From Escarpia spicata (taxonomy: Eukaryota; Annelida; Polychaeta; Sabellida; Siboglinidae), in assembly GCA_963995525.1 (NCBI GenBank), contig OZ023214.1, forward strand, positions 39,376,028-39,440,027: 64,000 nt of DNA. Direction: 5' to 3'. Below the pieces are notes generated by a model. The model saw only the letters and a program-made list of their open reading frames with translations, ran no database searches and was not told the DNA's origin. Position numbers and translations under genes: made by a program. Of this stretch, positions 1 through 12,507 are shown one piece after another. Each line of letters begins with the position of its first letter. Positions within the stretch are counted from its first letter, which is position 1.

Positions 1-1038
1 AAATATACCCTGCCAATTAATACTAGAAGTTGTGATCTTTTTTTAACACACAGGAATATATCAAATAGAAGCCTGCCATCCTTGTTTCTTTGCAATGGGA
101 CAGGGTTGACTCTCACTGGACCAGCGATACATCAAAGAGGCAGAGAAGCAGAATGTCACCAAGACGAACATCTCATCAATTTATTTTCTCATATTCAAGT
201 GTACAAATGGCCAAAAATATGTCTTTGGCATCAGTCTAATCACACTGCTTGCATGGAGCTGTAGTGGTGGTCCAAATAAAATGTTGAATGTCTTAAACCA
301 GACAGCCATTTAGAAAGATGTCTAGACATGTTTGGTGGCAAATCAATCTCCCTGCAGAGATAATTTTGATAGTATAGAAACAAGCCAGACTATTGCATTG
401 GAACCCCTGCGTGAATTACCCTAAATGACAGTGTAATCATCCCAGGTAACTGTGTAGGGTCACAATACTAGGACACCTGAACCTATTGTCACACAGGATG
501 GCTAAGTCATTTATTAGGAACCTGTCAGAACCTGCTAGAAATGGGCTGTATCTGGTATACATCTAGTGACATGTAACACTCATATATATATATATACGAA
601 CTAAAAAACTGAATATACCGTGCTCAGTCTACATACATTCGTGTGGCCACCTACTATATCAAGGACCTCATCAAAATGACATGAATGATGCACAGTTTTT
701 GTTAAAAGAAACTTTTTTCTCTTGCTCTGAAAAAGGTCACCTCACAAGACGATCCTCTGAGATGACACTTTTCCAATGCCTGCCTTACTAACAAAACTTA
801 GCATCTAGTTTCACTTGAAAAGCTGCTTTGTAGGTGTACCATATCAACTATGTAATCACCACTTGCATTAAGAAGAATTACATTAATAAGTTGATATATA
901 TTGTTTAAGTCCTCCACATAATATTTCATGTGACTTATGTCAGTCAATGCATGAATAACACTTTTGTATTTATTCTAACTGTCCGACAGATAGTGGGATA
1001 AACCATGAGTTTTGTGGAAACTAGATCAATGGTTTTAC

Positions 1039-1043
<5 letters not shown>

Positions 1044-1079
<36 letters not shown>
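1044..1079. repeat. (AT)n microsatellite
   Basis: An almost pure AT dinucleotide run, about 36 bp. Short open frames crossing it on both strands are products of the repeat. Confidence 0.95.
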
Positions 1080-1084
<5 letters not shown>

Positions 1085-1530
1085 TATATTAAACCTACCA
1101 GAGACAGGAGACAATGTGCTAAAAATAAAAACAATTAGTGAACATATTTCTTTTGTTTTATCTGGGGACACATTTGTTAAAGAAGTTATTGCTTATGTGT
1201 CACCTCACAACAGTTGTGGTAGAGACTACTTGTGGACACCTAAATAGGTGCTTCAACACACTGCACTCAAAGATTCTGACATAAATTAACACTATCAGAT
1301 TACATTTATATCCCCATGTAACAACATGTGTATGTTTACTATCATGGGACAAAATGATCATAAACCATACTGCATTATTTAACTGTTGTTAAACAATCAA
1401 CAATTAGCTCTGAGTGAGCTAACGCCTGGCCCTTAGGCTGAGAATAAAACACTGGTCAAATATGAAGAAGGATCCATTGACTCCAGATTCTGCGCTGTGT
1501 CATCATTTGTGTACAGGGCCTCATCCAGAG

Positions 1531-1638
1531 ACCCGTCCACCCGTCATTTGGACGGGTAGAATTCGAAAATTGCGTTTTTGGATGGGTTTAAATTGATTGT
1601 GGACGGGCCTGTCAGGATGGCCCTTCCATACCCGTCCA
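1531..1638. repeat. Cluster of TGGACGGGT motifs in both orientations
   Basis: The 9-mer acccgtcca at 1531-1539 is followed by its exact reverse complement at 1549-1557. A one-mismatch copy lies near 1579, the core tggacggg at 1600-1607 and acccgtcca again at 1630-1638. That makes five copies or near-copies in 108 bp, in two orientations. It may be a transposon terminus or a protein-binding cluster; I cannot assign it. Confidence 0.55.
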
Positions 1639-3471
1639 TGTCATTTTTACGACGACACTGAAATTGCCGTGAAGCCAGTTACAAAATCTACGGAGATTGG
1701 TTTTAAAAATCAACCACCCGGATCGCCTGGCCAGCTGCCTGACACACGCCAGAAACCAATTAAAGCCTCGACTTGCTAGGGTAATTGTCACCTAACCGCT
1801 AGCGGCGGTTGCTTGAAGTCACAACAACGTAGACCAAATAATCCTACATGAGGGCGGGATACAATAAGCACTTGCCGATTACGACGAGACTCGACTGGAT
1901 GGTTTAGTGAACTGATTGGGTGATGTTACACAGGCACCAATTGAGGGTATTACTGTAATTATTAGTGCCTGGGAAGAAGCCGCTCTTTCCGTTCCCAAAC
2001 TATTTCCGGGACCTAATTGTCAAAGTCAACGGCGACCACTAACATTTTAAGACAACAGTAACTAATACTGACTATCACAATAACTAACTAGCATTACCAC
2101 AGTGGCCGGTGGATCTGGTCAGATCTGGTGCTAAACTCTGACATGCCACCGGCCACGCAGCCCTTACATCGTTCAGTCCGCGTTAGATAATACATACTTA
2201 ATATCATTGGAACGACAACATAACACTCTTTACAATGGTGTAACGTTTTTAGAAGTATTCCTTTATTTAACGAACTTATCGTCCGTGATTTAGTGAAAAC
2301 GCGCGCCAAAAATGTCATGCCGACGGCGCGTCGCGAACGTACGGTTTTCGCAAACACAGGTCGCGGCAAATCGAAAACCCGAACTTGTAAACATATTTGA
2401 ATCGTCGTGATTTTTAGTCAATCAATGAGGAGATGTGCTGGTCTACACGAAATCGATGCCGTCAGATAAACGAAAATTACGATATGTCGAAGTGTAAACA
2501 CGTCGGTATATACCTATGTTATCGCCCGATATGCAACTTCGTGCATCAAAGTTGCCATTTGTCAGTTTTCCACTATTCAATTTGTGCATGTTGTGTGATA
2601 ATTGAACATGATTTACAAGTGCGGAAAGTAGGTTTTGTTCGACGATGTCGCATCATTTTAACAGGATTGCGATAAACGTGCGTGCGGCAACTGTGCTAGA
2701 TTTAAGTTACGTTCGCGTTACTTTTAGCGCGTTGGCGTGGCGACTCCCGCTCGTCGTGCTTTGTTTGGTCGTCCGCTGCGTGGTCTAGTCATGGAGCTAG
2801 GCTGGCCAATAAAATTAATTAATATTTTGAAAGATTTATAGTTTAATAATTGAAACATTCACAGCAACACGAATGTACAATGTTTTAGTTAATAACTAAC
2901 TTATTATGGATCAAAACATGACCACTGATATTGTATGGCGACTTATTTTTAAAATATTTGTAAATCTAATATTTTGTATTAGAAATTAAACAAAATCGAA
3001 CTGTAGTATTTCTAATATTATATGATACTTGTACAACAAAAACATGCAATGCTTTAAAATTCCAAATATTACCTTTCATAGTCCATTATATCTTGTATAC
3101 AATTTGTATACACACATTTTCATTGCATATAAAATTGGAATTTCACTTTAAATATTTTTGCTAATTACCTGTAGTTATAATTTTTTTGTAATTTTGCAAA
3201 TTGTGGCAATCAAATAATTAAATTTAGATGTGCTATATTGTAAGTGGCATTAAAATGTTAATTACATACTTTGAATAAAATATACATACACATTAGGAAT
3301 TCTCATTCAATAGCAGGTCTATATATAATTGTATAAGTATATATATATATATATATATACACTCGTAGTTGCTGCTGCATTTTAAGAAGTATATCTTTAA
3401 TTCTTATGTAAACAAATATACATATTTGTTGTCACGTTTATATTGTTATTACTACTTACATTTCTGATCAT

Positions 3472-3564
3472 ACATGAGATATGCATTCAGCCATGTGCTC
3501 TGACTTGGGTCATATGTATTTTTAGTTTATTTTTATGATTGGAATTTACCATGCAGGTATATAT

Positions 3565-3597
<33 letters not shown>

Positions 3598-3827
3598 TAG
3601 ATATATATATATATATATATACATTATATATATATATTTTGTATTATATATATATATATATACAGTGTATATATATTATATGTATAAAGGCCTGTATGTA
3701 TGTATATAATACATATAGATATATACCTGCATGGTAAATTTAGGTAATCATATCTACTTTGTCCAGTCACAAAAATAAACTAAAAGTACATATTACCATT
3801 ACATGAGATGTGTAATCAGCCATGTGC
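3472..3827. repeat. Foldback element: inverted repeats around an AT-rich core, flanked by imperfect direct repeats
   Basis: Arms at about 3513-3562 and 3721-3792 are inverted copies. The inner 20 bp (aatttaccatgcaggtatat against its complement) is perfect, and the outer part pairs with a roughly 15-bp insertion in the right arm. The interior is almost pure AT. Immediately outside the arms, 3472-3498 and 3801-3827 are direct repeats of one 27-bp sequence with a few mismatches (both begin acatgagat and end cagccatgtgc). This is arranged like a MITE or foldback transposon, although the direct repeats are longer than a usual target-site duplication. Confidence 0.6.
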
Positions 3828-4859
3828 CTTGCTTCGTCTAACATCTGATAGCATGCTGATTGTGTGTCCGATTGGGCATTCGATCGTGTACCCGACCACA
3901 CTTCGTAGCATGTCGGAAAAAAATTGGACTGGCAAAAATTTGATCCTGGGTGAGGCCCTGTTTGTGTATCTGTATTAATACTACAGCTGCAGACTACAGC
4001 AAAAGACAATTGTTATTAATATCCTTTTGCTGGATAGCTCACATTCCTCAGGACCGTGCTTGGGACTGTGCTTTTTTCAAACCATTCCTATTCATATTGC
4101 ATCTCCTGGAAGTGTTTACATCGCGACATGTCCATATGCAGTGCTAGAGTTTCTTTTCATAGTAGCACTTGTACAAACAGATCGCAGCACAAACAAAACT
4201 TGAAAGCAAGGCATAATCATAGATACAGCTGTCGTCGCTCGTGCATTTTGTGTAATCGACACCGACTCGCTTGGTCCGGTACAATTACACAAACGGAAGA
4301 GTCGGTTCGACACGCTTCGAACGGCAACGTTCCTGCAAGTGTTCATTTGAGTTCTAAACGAAGTGCCCTGCCACGCGCTAATTGCAACACTGGCCAACAG
4401 TTCTCGTGTATGTCGTATCACCTGTGGAAATCAACCGTTGACGTTGACTTTGCGCATACGATTCTCGGTAAAACAAATTCAGTATTCAAAGCAGAACTTG
4501 CAGATGTGCTCAGTTACATTTCTCCGAGTTGTAACATCGTCAATGGTAAAAAGAACCGATCACAAATAATCGCTTGAAGTTGCAAGGGACATCGTTGCAA
4601 TATCAAGACATTGTCACCAAATTGCACGTTTTATTTGCAAAGAGTGAATATCCACTGAGGCATATTTTGCATCTGTCATAACGTGAAATCTACGACTTAT
4701 CTGGGCCTTACAACATTTTTCTCTACACTTGACTTCTGTTAATCTGTGTTTGTGAACATAAGGCATATTTTGCTAGTAGAAGTAGATCTCAACTGTTATC
4801 AAAACAAGTGCACACATGTAAAGAACACATCAAACAGCGCCGTAAGGTAAAGGTGTTAC

Positions 4860-5036
4860 CTTCAGGTTGTGCCGAATATGTACTTCCGCGAGTTTTCCCG
4901 CCGCCAGTGGCAAGTCGATACTTTCGGTGACGCTCGCCCCGAGATCGCACGCCTGCTGCGTCTGCGACAGGACGCTCGCTAACACCGACATAGCGACTGC
5001 GAGCGATAGCAAACGACATGTCAACGGCGCCGGCAT
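4860..5036 (-). CDS. First coding exon of a secreted or membrane protein gene (leftward, continues beyond the window)
   Basis: Reading leftward, an ATG at 5036-5034 opens 59 codons that stop exactly at a donor (CTGAAG|GTAACA, first intron base 4859), phase 0. The peptide starts MPAPLTCRLL, has a hydrophobic core SLAVAMSVLASVLS that fits a signal peptide, then a mature start near QTQQACDLG, and ends EVHIRHNLK. The frame is also open upstream to 5135, with other in-frame Mets, so the start is a choice based on signal-peptide position. Codons are GC-rich, unlike the surrounding DNA. No TATA is obvious, and the exon lies inside a CpG-rich zone typical of an animal promoter and 5' UTR. No family is recognised. 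The alternative is a chance open frame in a CpG island. Confidence 0.5.
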
Positions 5037-5849
5037 AGCTGTCTTCAAAGACACCGACAACAAAGTTTCGCACATATAACGAGCATCAACTTGAGCGGAG
5101 AAAACTTGACGCGGCCGTCTGCCTGGCGTGCTCAAGCGGCACTGACAACAAGTGTTCGCGGCGCAACGTTATGGTCGTCTGCTTCCTCCGCCTAGCGCCG
5201 ATCGACAGCACCGCCCAGGTTTTATTTTGTCGCACTAATTTATGACACCGCGCTTCCCTCTGCTAATGATATTTGTCAACGCCGCATTAATAACAAATGT
5301 TTCGGACAAAGTGTGCGCTCGTATAAATAATTAATAAATAATTAGCTTTTCTTTGCATATCTCATTCTCGTCAGTTAATACGCTCGCCTTCGTAAAAGCG
5401 CGCCAGAACCGCGAGCTATTCTCGGTGCAGCGCCGGAGGGAGTGAGGCAAGTAGGCAGAAAAGCTTCTGTAAGGACGTCTCGTTGCACGAGTAAAACTCT
5501 GACAGGCGACGGCGAAAGGAGCGCGAGTAGATGGCACAATCTTGCATTTTGCTCCCTCTCAGGGCCCCTGGTCTCTAGAAAATGCGTCGGTAGCCGAGGC
5601 AGGTGTTCTGGTACATTTCGGCGGTACATTTGACGCGATCGCTTGCGATAACAGGTAAATAATTTTGGTTTGTCGCGACAAAGCGCGGCCGTGTTTATTA
5701 TTATGATGATTATCCGCGATTCGCGTGTCGTTGCCGCGACGCCAACCGAAGGCCGTAGCGGCTCGCAGTGACGGCGCACGGCTAACGACAGTCCGGAGGA
5801 GCGCTGCTTATGCAAGCAATGGTCCGATCTCAAGAACGGACGTCTTGAA

Positions 5850-5939
5850 GGCTGCTTCCGGGCGGGTCCAGCGGATCTGTGCCCAACGAATAGTAGGTAG
5901 TTAGCAATGGAGTCTCGAAGGTACAGCCCGGAAGCAGCC
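5850..5939. repeat. Perfect 14-bp inverted repeat with 62-bp loop
   Basis: ggctgcttccgggc at 5850-5863 is exactly complementary to 5926-5939. A small open frame starts with ATG at 5908 within the loop and runs 33 codons; I do not recognise it. In RNA the repeat would form a strong GC-rich hairpin. Confidence 0.7.
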
Positions 5940-5990
5940 AGCTACTCGGTGCAGTCGGGGGACAGAACGCCGAGCTGTTTAACTGCGTGT

Positions 5991-7329
5991 CCACGTCTTA
6001 AGACTTAAAGTTAATGTTCAGTCCTCACCCAGTCGATATAGGGAGTCGATAGCTGGCCATTCTAAACGAGAGGCGAATTTACCTTGTAAATACGTTATGT
6101 CTTGTCTGCCGGACTGTGTTAGTGGCCGCAGGCTCCTAATGATTGCTGCTGTATATATAATCACCAACAGGTAAAAGTCGGAAATAGTGGGATTATTGAA
6201 GCTCAATTTGACTAAAAGAGACTAACTTCACCAAGGCTGAGCATAGACATAGTGATAACTAAGATAAGCACATCATTACATGTGTATATATATTCTTCAA
6301 AATAAATGCTCTAAGACATGTTTGGAGGTTGTCGAAGTGAGAGTGTATTTGGGGAGGGGTGGGGTATTGGGCCATTGGCATTGCATTCATTTTACTTTTG
6401 GAAATGATTTTCACCCCAAACGAATAACTTCAACACTGCAATATATGCCAAATTAATGGGTAATTAAGCTCCAGCCTCTTTTGACCTCCTTATTGAGATC
6501 TTAACTAGATGCCACTTGTCCGAGTGCACACATAAACTAAATAACTTCCCATGTTATCACATAGAAACATAATATTATATGTCAAGTACATTACTTACAT
6601 AGTCACATGATCATAGGCAGATCCAGGGGGCCTGGGGGACATGTGCCCCCTAGACCTTAGGAATTTGGCATGCCTGTAGACCTTTTATAATGTGCCCACG
6701 CGACCGTGCCCCCCAGGTAAGTTCCTATAGAGCTGAAGATAAGTTACGGCAGCATGGCACAACCCAATTTTGGCTACACCATTTGGTTCAGCCGACTGGA
6801 CGTTTTTGTGCTTCCCCAGACTAGATTTCTGGATCCATCCCCGATGATCGAGCAAAATGAATACCCAAGGTTCTGTTCACTGGCCTTACCTGGAAGCACT
6901 GTTTTTTCACCTCGTTAGACCCATCTACAATTGAACTTAGAACTGTGGCTCTCATACTTAGAAGTCACACTTTATCTTGCCTTAAATAATAGTGTATATA
7001 ATACCTCAAATGGTATACATATAGATAGATGACCCACCACCTAGCTACACCTAATGTAGGACACCAGAAAATGCCAAATGTTGTCAGTCACTACAGTAGG
7101 ATCTGAGGATCCAGGTCATGCATCATAGTCTTAGTAATTGTACTTTTGTTCCGTGAGACATGACCCGAATAACTTCCTAGAATGTGACAGTGAATCTAAA
7201 TATAAATTCATTTTTGTGAATTCACTAATTGTAGATTGAAATGTTGTCATACACTTGTTCACGACAGGAGTACAAGCCTAACTATGTTAATTATGTCAAC
7301 CTTTGCCATTATATTCATGGTCTTCCATG
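5991..7329. other. Non-coding, no recognisable feature
   Basis: AT-rich DNA without a supportable exon or a clear repeat. Short open frames here have no recognisable protein features. Confidence 0.5.
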
Positions 7330-7885
7330 AATAATTCGTCAGCAACATGAACAATGTTGATTGGCAAGCGAGAGCAATGATGATTAGAAGACAGTTTAAT
7401 ATATTTATGGTATGAAAAATGGAGTTTGGGAAGACCATGCAAGGACATTTTGACATGAGCAGTTGTGCTTTGGAAAACCACGTGCAAAGACATTTTGTGG
7501 TATATTTGGTAATTAGGAATACCACACAAAGACAGAGTTGTATAAGCAATTATGTTTGAGAAACCCGTACAAAAATATTAGTGATGTATGAGCAATTGGT
7601 TTTGTGAAAACCATGACACTTATGATATGAACAATAATTATTGTGATTAAGAAGCTCATGCAAGGACATTTGTGATATGAGCAGTTGTGTTTGAGAAAAC
7701 CATGCAAGGAGACTTATGATGAATGAGCAATTGTTCTTCGGAAGACAACACAAAGACATTTGTGGTACAAGCATTTTTTCTTGGAAAGATGATGCGATGA
7801 TATTTATGATATGAGCAATTTTGCTTGTGAAAACCATGCAAGAACATTTGTAATATGAGCAATTGAATGTGAGAAGATAAAGATC
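7330..7885. repeat. Degenerate minisatellite, unit about 45-55 bp
   Basis: A unit with the recurring parts 'gacatttgtgatatgagcaa', 'ttgtgtttgagaaaacc' and 'atgcaagg' repeats with many substitutions and small indels, about ten copies. Good copies lie near 7447, 7660 and 7815. Overlapping minus-strand frames of 60-129 codons reflect the repeat and are not genes. Confidence 0.8.
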
Positions 7886-8291
7886 TTTCAATTGGTAAGC
7901 ACAATAAATCAACATTAGTCACTTGCATACAACCACACACCACTTGGCTATTTTGCAGACTGGGATGAATTTTAGGTGTATCTGGTTTAGGTGGATTTTC
8001 TGAAAAATGAGGCACCTGTGCTGTTTTCACAAATTTCCCACACAAAGTCAGTTACATAATATTGTGTATGTGCTGAGAAAGTGTAAAGAAAGTATTGGAA
8101 AATCCAGGAAACTAATGTAAAAACAAATCTGACTGGAAAGCACTACCCAAAGTGTGTAATCAAGTATATGAACACATTTAAAATGACACATTTAAAAAAA
8201 ACTTGGATTTAATGTTCTAGTTTTATACTATTCTTACACATCTGTTTCACTCCCTATATATTAAAAAAACAGGAGTATTTCAAAGTGAACC

Positions 8292-8393
8292 ATGGCTTCC
8301 CCAGTGTCCTTCGCTAAGGAAATCAGCAATGGAGAGTTGAATTGTGAAGTTTGTGTGCAAACCATTGCATCTAAGTTAGGAAGGATTCACTAA
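8292..8393 (+). pseudogene. Possible fragment of a TRIM-like RING protein N-terminus
   Basis: An ATG in a strong start context (accATGg) opens 33 codons beginning MASPVSFAKEISNGELNCEVC and then stops. The pattern (acidic helix, then EL-x-C-x2-C) resembles the first residues of TRIM-type RING-finger proteins, where the two cysteines are the first zinc ligands. Nothing after C21 resembles a RING: no further Cys/His ligands follow, there is no GT donor at the break, and a stop arrives twelve codons later. If the likeness is real, this is a truncated remnant. It may also be chance. Confidence 0.25.
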
Positions 8394-9099
8394 CTTCCAA
8401 AAACAAATAATGTTCAGTATTTAGTAATAATGCACTTTGCTTTGTCAAGTTCTTCTTAGTACAAAACTAATGATAATAACTGGGCTTTACCTGGTTTGTA
8501 TAAATTGTACTACAGCTGTATTTAGAAAAATCTTACAAATAAATAGGACCTTCATTACAGGCTTGGGACCCCCTAAAAATGTGCGGGTCCTGAGGACTTT
8601 TGAAAACAAACTCTCAGCTAAACTCCTGGGTGTATCCTTTTATTTTATAAGCCATTTTATTTTAGTAAAGCACACCTTTTATGAACAGACTGTAAAGTGC
8701 GTCATTATTCCATTATTCTCGTATCCACGAATTTCATTAATCCAGCTCTTACCCTTGGGAACCAAAGTGTAGGGATGAACAGGATTTCACGGTGTTCCCT
8801 TGGCAACCATATAAATGATTGCTGCAAGCTCAGTTCTTCATAGTGGTGTATTTTTTTAAAGTTACTTCACACCTTATTCCCAAGTTCCCATTAAGCCATA
8901 GACATGTCACAAAATCAATGTAGCAGACTAAAAACATCTTGTCTCGGTGACATTTAAGGCCTATGACCGTCTTGAAAATGGATGCAATTTTTCTTTATAA
9001 TGTAATGCCAACATTTGTCTAGATGTCTTAGCTAAACAAGATTGAAAACTGATCTATTTTTAGGATGTATGCCATCATGCCTGCCATATCTCAGAAACT

Positions 9100-9420
9100 G
9101 TTACCTGCTGTATCTCAGAAACTGTTCAGCAACTTTTTCTCTAATTTTACATAGATGTATGACATTTATCTTAGGATACTTTCACTATGCATGAGAAATA
9201 TGCATTTAATGGAATCATTCTATTTGATTGAATCATTCCTTAAGCCCCCCAGGGCCCCCGAAAATTTTCACATTTTGTCTATTTTTTTTTAAACTCTTCA
9301 GTAACTTTTCTCTGATTTCGCATAGACATTTCATGTGGTACTGCCACTGTACACAAGAAATCTGTATTTGATTGAATCATTCTAAGGGCACCTCAGGGCC
9401 CCCCAAATAAAAAATGTTCC
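9100..9420. repeat. Diverged tandem duplication, unit about 170 bp
   Basis: Two successive blocks share the order: aaact-ttcag-aactttt-tct, a cataga segment, a purine/CA segment ending in 'tttgattgaatcattc', then a C-rich motif (cagggccccc). The first block runs from about 9116, the second from about 9291. Substitutions are frequent, so it is old. A run of 12 G follows separately at 9718-9729. Confidence 0.65.
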
Positions 9421-9429
9421 TACTATTTC

Positions 9430-12400
9430 CCTACTGCTGTAAGCCCCCCATGCACTGACTCTATTTATAACATCCACTGATCTCTATTTATAACTGGATA
9501 GTGGACTTTGCCCTATATCTGATCACTGAGATGGCTGAGTGGAGCGGCCTGGGTGTCAGAGATTATGCTGTAAACCTGTGTATTGGACTATCCTCTGCTC
9601 ACTGTCAGTCAGTATTATGTCATTAATTGCTACTATTTTAAAGTCAAAATGCATGCCATGTTTATGTACTTTGTGAACAAAGTTTTATCATAGTTCATCT
9701 CTTTCTTCTTTCCATTCGGGGGGGGGGGGTGGTAAGGGCAAAATGAGAACAGAAAATGTATGCACATTTTCTTAAACAATCTTTAACTGTGCTGCATGTG
9801 AGATTGCAGCTCACCAACTCTCCTGCAAGGTTTCTGCAACCACTGGAAATTGGCCTTAATAAAAGAGTAACAGGATCAAATTTGACAGTATTTTTAATAA
9901 CACATTAACTATTATATACAATCTTCACAAAACAGTCTACACTTTACTCAAATATTTTATTTCCAGGTATCTTCACTGGCATGCATATAGTCTCCACTAA
10001 ACATGTCAACATTTTACTTCCATCATAACCCTTAATCATCTGTAACTGTTATTCACCAAAAACATTTCATTAATAATTACAAACTCGCAATATAGTCCAA
10101 AGGACTTCAGGGCCTCTCAGCCCATTTTTTCCCAACAAAATATGTTGCCTAATTTTGTATATTGTAGCAAAATTGGATTTCTAATTAAATTGACTCTTCT
10201 AAATATTAGTGAAACTCTGTTGTGGGAACTATTGTAGTTATGGTTAATGAAATTCGATATGGTAAGCGTACAACTATTGAGTAGATCTAATGAATCTAGT
10301 TGAAATTACGAATAAATATACTGGTGACTGGAACATCTTCAGCAGCTTGAAACCAAGTACTGCTGTCAGCATGTACGGCGATACTTGATTCTGTTACAGT
10401 CATATTTGATTAGGTTGTTAACTTAACTCCCGCTGAGCACAACAAAAGATTCTGACCCTGACAGGTAACATAAAAAAAACAAAATCATACATCTGCTGCT
10501 ATCCGTGTGCTAGCATACAGCGCGGGATTTTGGACTGCGAAGGCTCTTTTGAAGTACCAAAGTTACGTCTAAAAATGTTTTGTCTGCCAAAGAAATGACC
10601 CAGAAAATGTTGCGGAGGCCTCCATAAAACTTTATATTGTGGGTGTCCTGCCCTGGCCTAAATATGGCACTGTTAACATAGATTTTGATACACTGCCAGA
10701 AAATAAGTTTTATCTAACACCTGCCTGCTGACATACTTTCCTTACAATTTGCATCAAGAACAATAATAACTAAACTGTGCTGTGAATAGCAAACATCGAT
10801 CCATTCTTACAGTGTGTTGATGAATTCATATGTTGAAAGCCTGTGTCACATGACTGACTGCATCATCAATTGGTTGTGCTTTGAAGTGTCCGCTGAGGAT
10901 TGGAGCATCTATTAACATAAAAGGCACTGACGAGGGTAATCATAACTGATGGGGGTGGAAAGATGAATTTCCCATGATTATTGATCCATGGAAACTTTGA
11001 CTTGTCATCCAACTGTGAAATACCCTGAGTCAGGGTAAGACACCTGCTCTTTGGATTACGGGTGCATAACATAAAAAGACAAAAGAAAACAATTGAAAAG
11101 TATTGAGAATAATGAAGAAGTGCTGAAGTCTGTTTATTTGTTATCAACAAATATACGGTTGGGTAGGATATGATTCCAGTTCTATCACAAATGGCAGTGC
11201 ATCAGTTAGAAACACGTACAAGGGTAGATAACCCTAAACAAGCCATTTGGCAACTTTGACTGCATCTTCACTTCTGATACCAAACCCTTTCAGTACATTG
11301 CAGCAAGAAAATACTAATGCCCGCCCCCATACTGTGACTACTTCTTGTGTGTGAAAAGTGCCACAAAACTTGCAGTCTTAACTTTATAACCCACTCTTTA
11401 TGACGTATCATGAAAAGTATTCATGCTTTGCCAAGTTCTTGGGCAAGTTCTTTTAAATACTTATTTGTAGAATATGTAGCGCCATCTTGTGGGTCTCACC
11501 GAAGCAGCCAGACACCTATGTGACTTCCTTAAACTACTTTGTGTTCCCCAAAGCCAAACTCTAATGTGGATAAATGTTAATCTGCAGCCAGACAGACATT
11601 TAAGAGAACATCCTCGAGAAAGCACTGAAAATGTCACCAGTCTCAGGTGTACCACATGTGGAAATGGTGAATTAGCAGATACATACGTGTCTGGCTGCAG
11701 ATTAGTGTTAATCCATCAGTTGGTGGCAAAGTGCAGTTATTTGAGGACATCATATATAGTTGTACATTTTGCACCTGCAAACAAATATTTTCATGTATGT
11801 TCTCAGTGTCCCATCATGTTATCTATTCCTAAACTCAATGCGTCTGCTAATAATTTAATCTCTCCCACGATTCATGTATTTCAGTGTTATGTTTCTGGAA
11901 TGATTTCTTTATTATTTTTGAAAATTGCAAATGTGCATTGAAAAAATCTAAAGTATAAAATAATCGTTACAAGATTTCAATTTTGTGTGATCTTGGTTTA
12001 CAAAATCTTAAGTTTAACAATTTAAATATCAAGATTTTGGTTATATTTATTTTTGGTTGCAAAATCTCTATTATAAATTCTTGGTTAGAAAATATTTGTT
12101 ACAATTGTAGACCATTACAGACATCTGAACCATCAGGGAACTGGTGCAGACAGAAAGCGATGTATCAATGAACACCCTTGTCAGTACTGGCAGCTCTTTG
12201 TTGCTTTCATTAGCAGAGCGTTCAACTCCCATTCAGTATTTTATGGAAATGTTCAATTCAGTTTAGAAATGGCAAAAATGAATGTTCATCAAGCCCACCA
12301 AAGTAACCTACCTAGGTAGATGTCATTTTCATCACAACTATTAAAGTGTTCTATCTTCAAGATACTTAAATTCAGTCCTTTTCTTAAAAAATACTTTGGA

Positions 12401-12450
12401 GTGACAACAATTTTATATTTGTGTTCAAATTAAAATTAGATTAACTGTGA
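9430..12450. other. Non-coding region upstream of the membrane-protein gene
   Basis: No supportable exon. The sequence ctgcagccagaca recurs: in part near 11505, fully at 11581-11593, and inverted at 11689-11701. The last two sit in about 33 bp of imperfect inverted repeat. The open frame at 11489-11941 has no recognisable protein features and is probably chance. A 5' non-coding exon of the gene starting at 12508 could lie here unseen. Confidence 0.4.
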
Positions 12451-12507
12451 TGTTATGTATTGGATATGGTGAACAAATATAAACAAGTTGCCCTCAATGT
12501 CTGTAGG

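Larger units (their letters stand above)
1..4859. other. Non-coding DNA, probably intron of the leftward gene that starts at 5036
   Basis: I find no convincing exon here on either strand. If the minus-strand exon at 4860-5036 is real, this stretch is its first intron and the rest of that gene lies off the left edge. It is AT-rich with (AT)n runs near 1044-1079, 3340-3358 and 3559-3730. A CpG-rich patch at about 2090-2800 contains an 11-bp inverted repeat (2102-2112 with 2146-2156). A possible acceptor near 52 is followed by about 70 open codons to a stop at 264 and an AATAAA near 275, but the peptide is not recognisable and I do not call it. Confidence 0.4.
4240..5990. promoter_or_regulatory. 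CpG-rich region, probable promoter and 5' UTR of the leftward gene
   Basis: CpG dinucleotides are frequent here, with many cgcg, gcgc and cgacg runs, against CpG-poor AT-rich DNA on both sides. It overlaps the proposed first exon at 4860-5036 and extends upstream of it in the minus direction. No core promoter motif is identifiable by eye. Long open frames in this stretch (for example 5375-5833 minus) look like by-products of the GC content. Confidence 0.45.

Noticed and set aside
5375..5833. 152-codon minus-strand ORF in the CpG zone
   Set aside because: Arg/Leu/Ser-rich peptide including an isoleucine run from a repeat; looks like GC-driven chance frame in a 5' UTR or promoter.
7330..8045. 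Set of overlapping 64-129-codon minus-strand ORFs
   Set aside because: Repetitive peptides from a degenerate minisatellite.
11489..11941. 150-codon plus-strand ORF
   Set aside because: Contains inverted-repeat sequence and no recognisable motif; composition changes midway.
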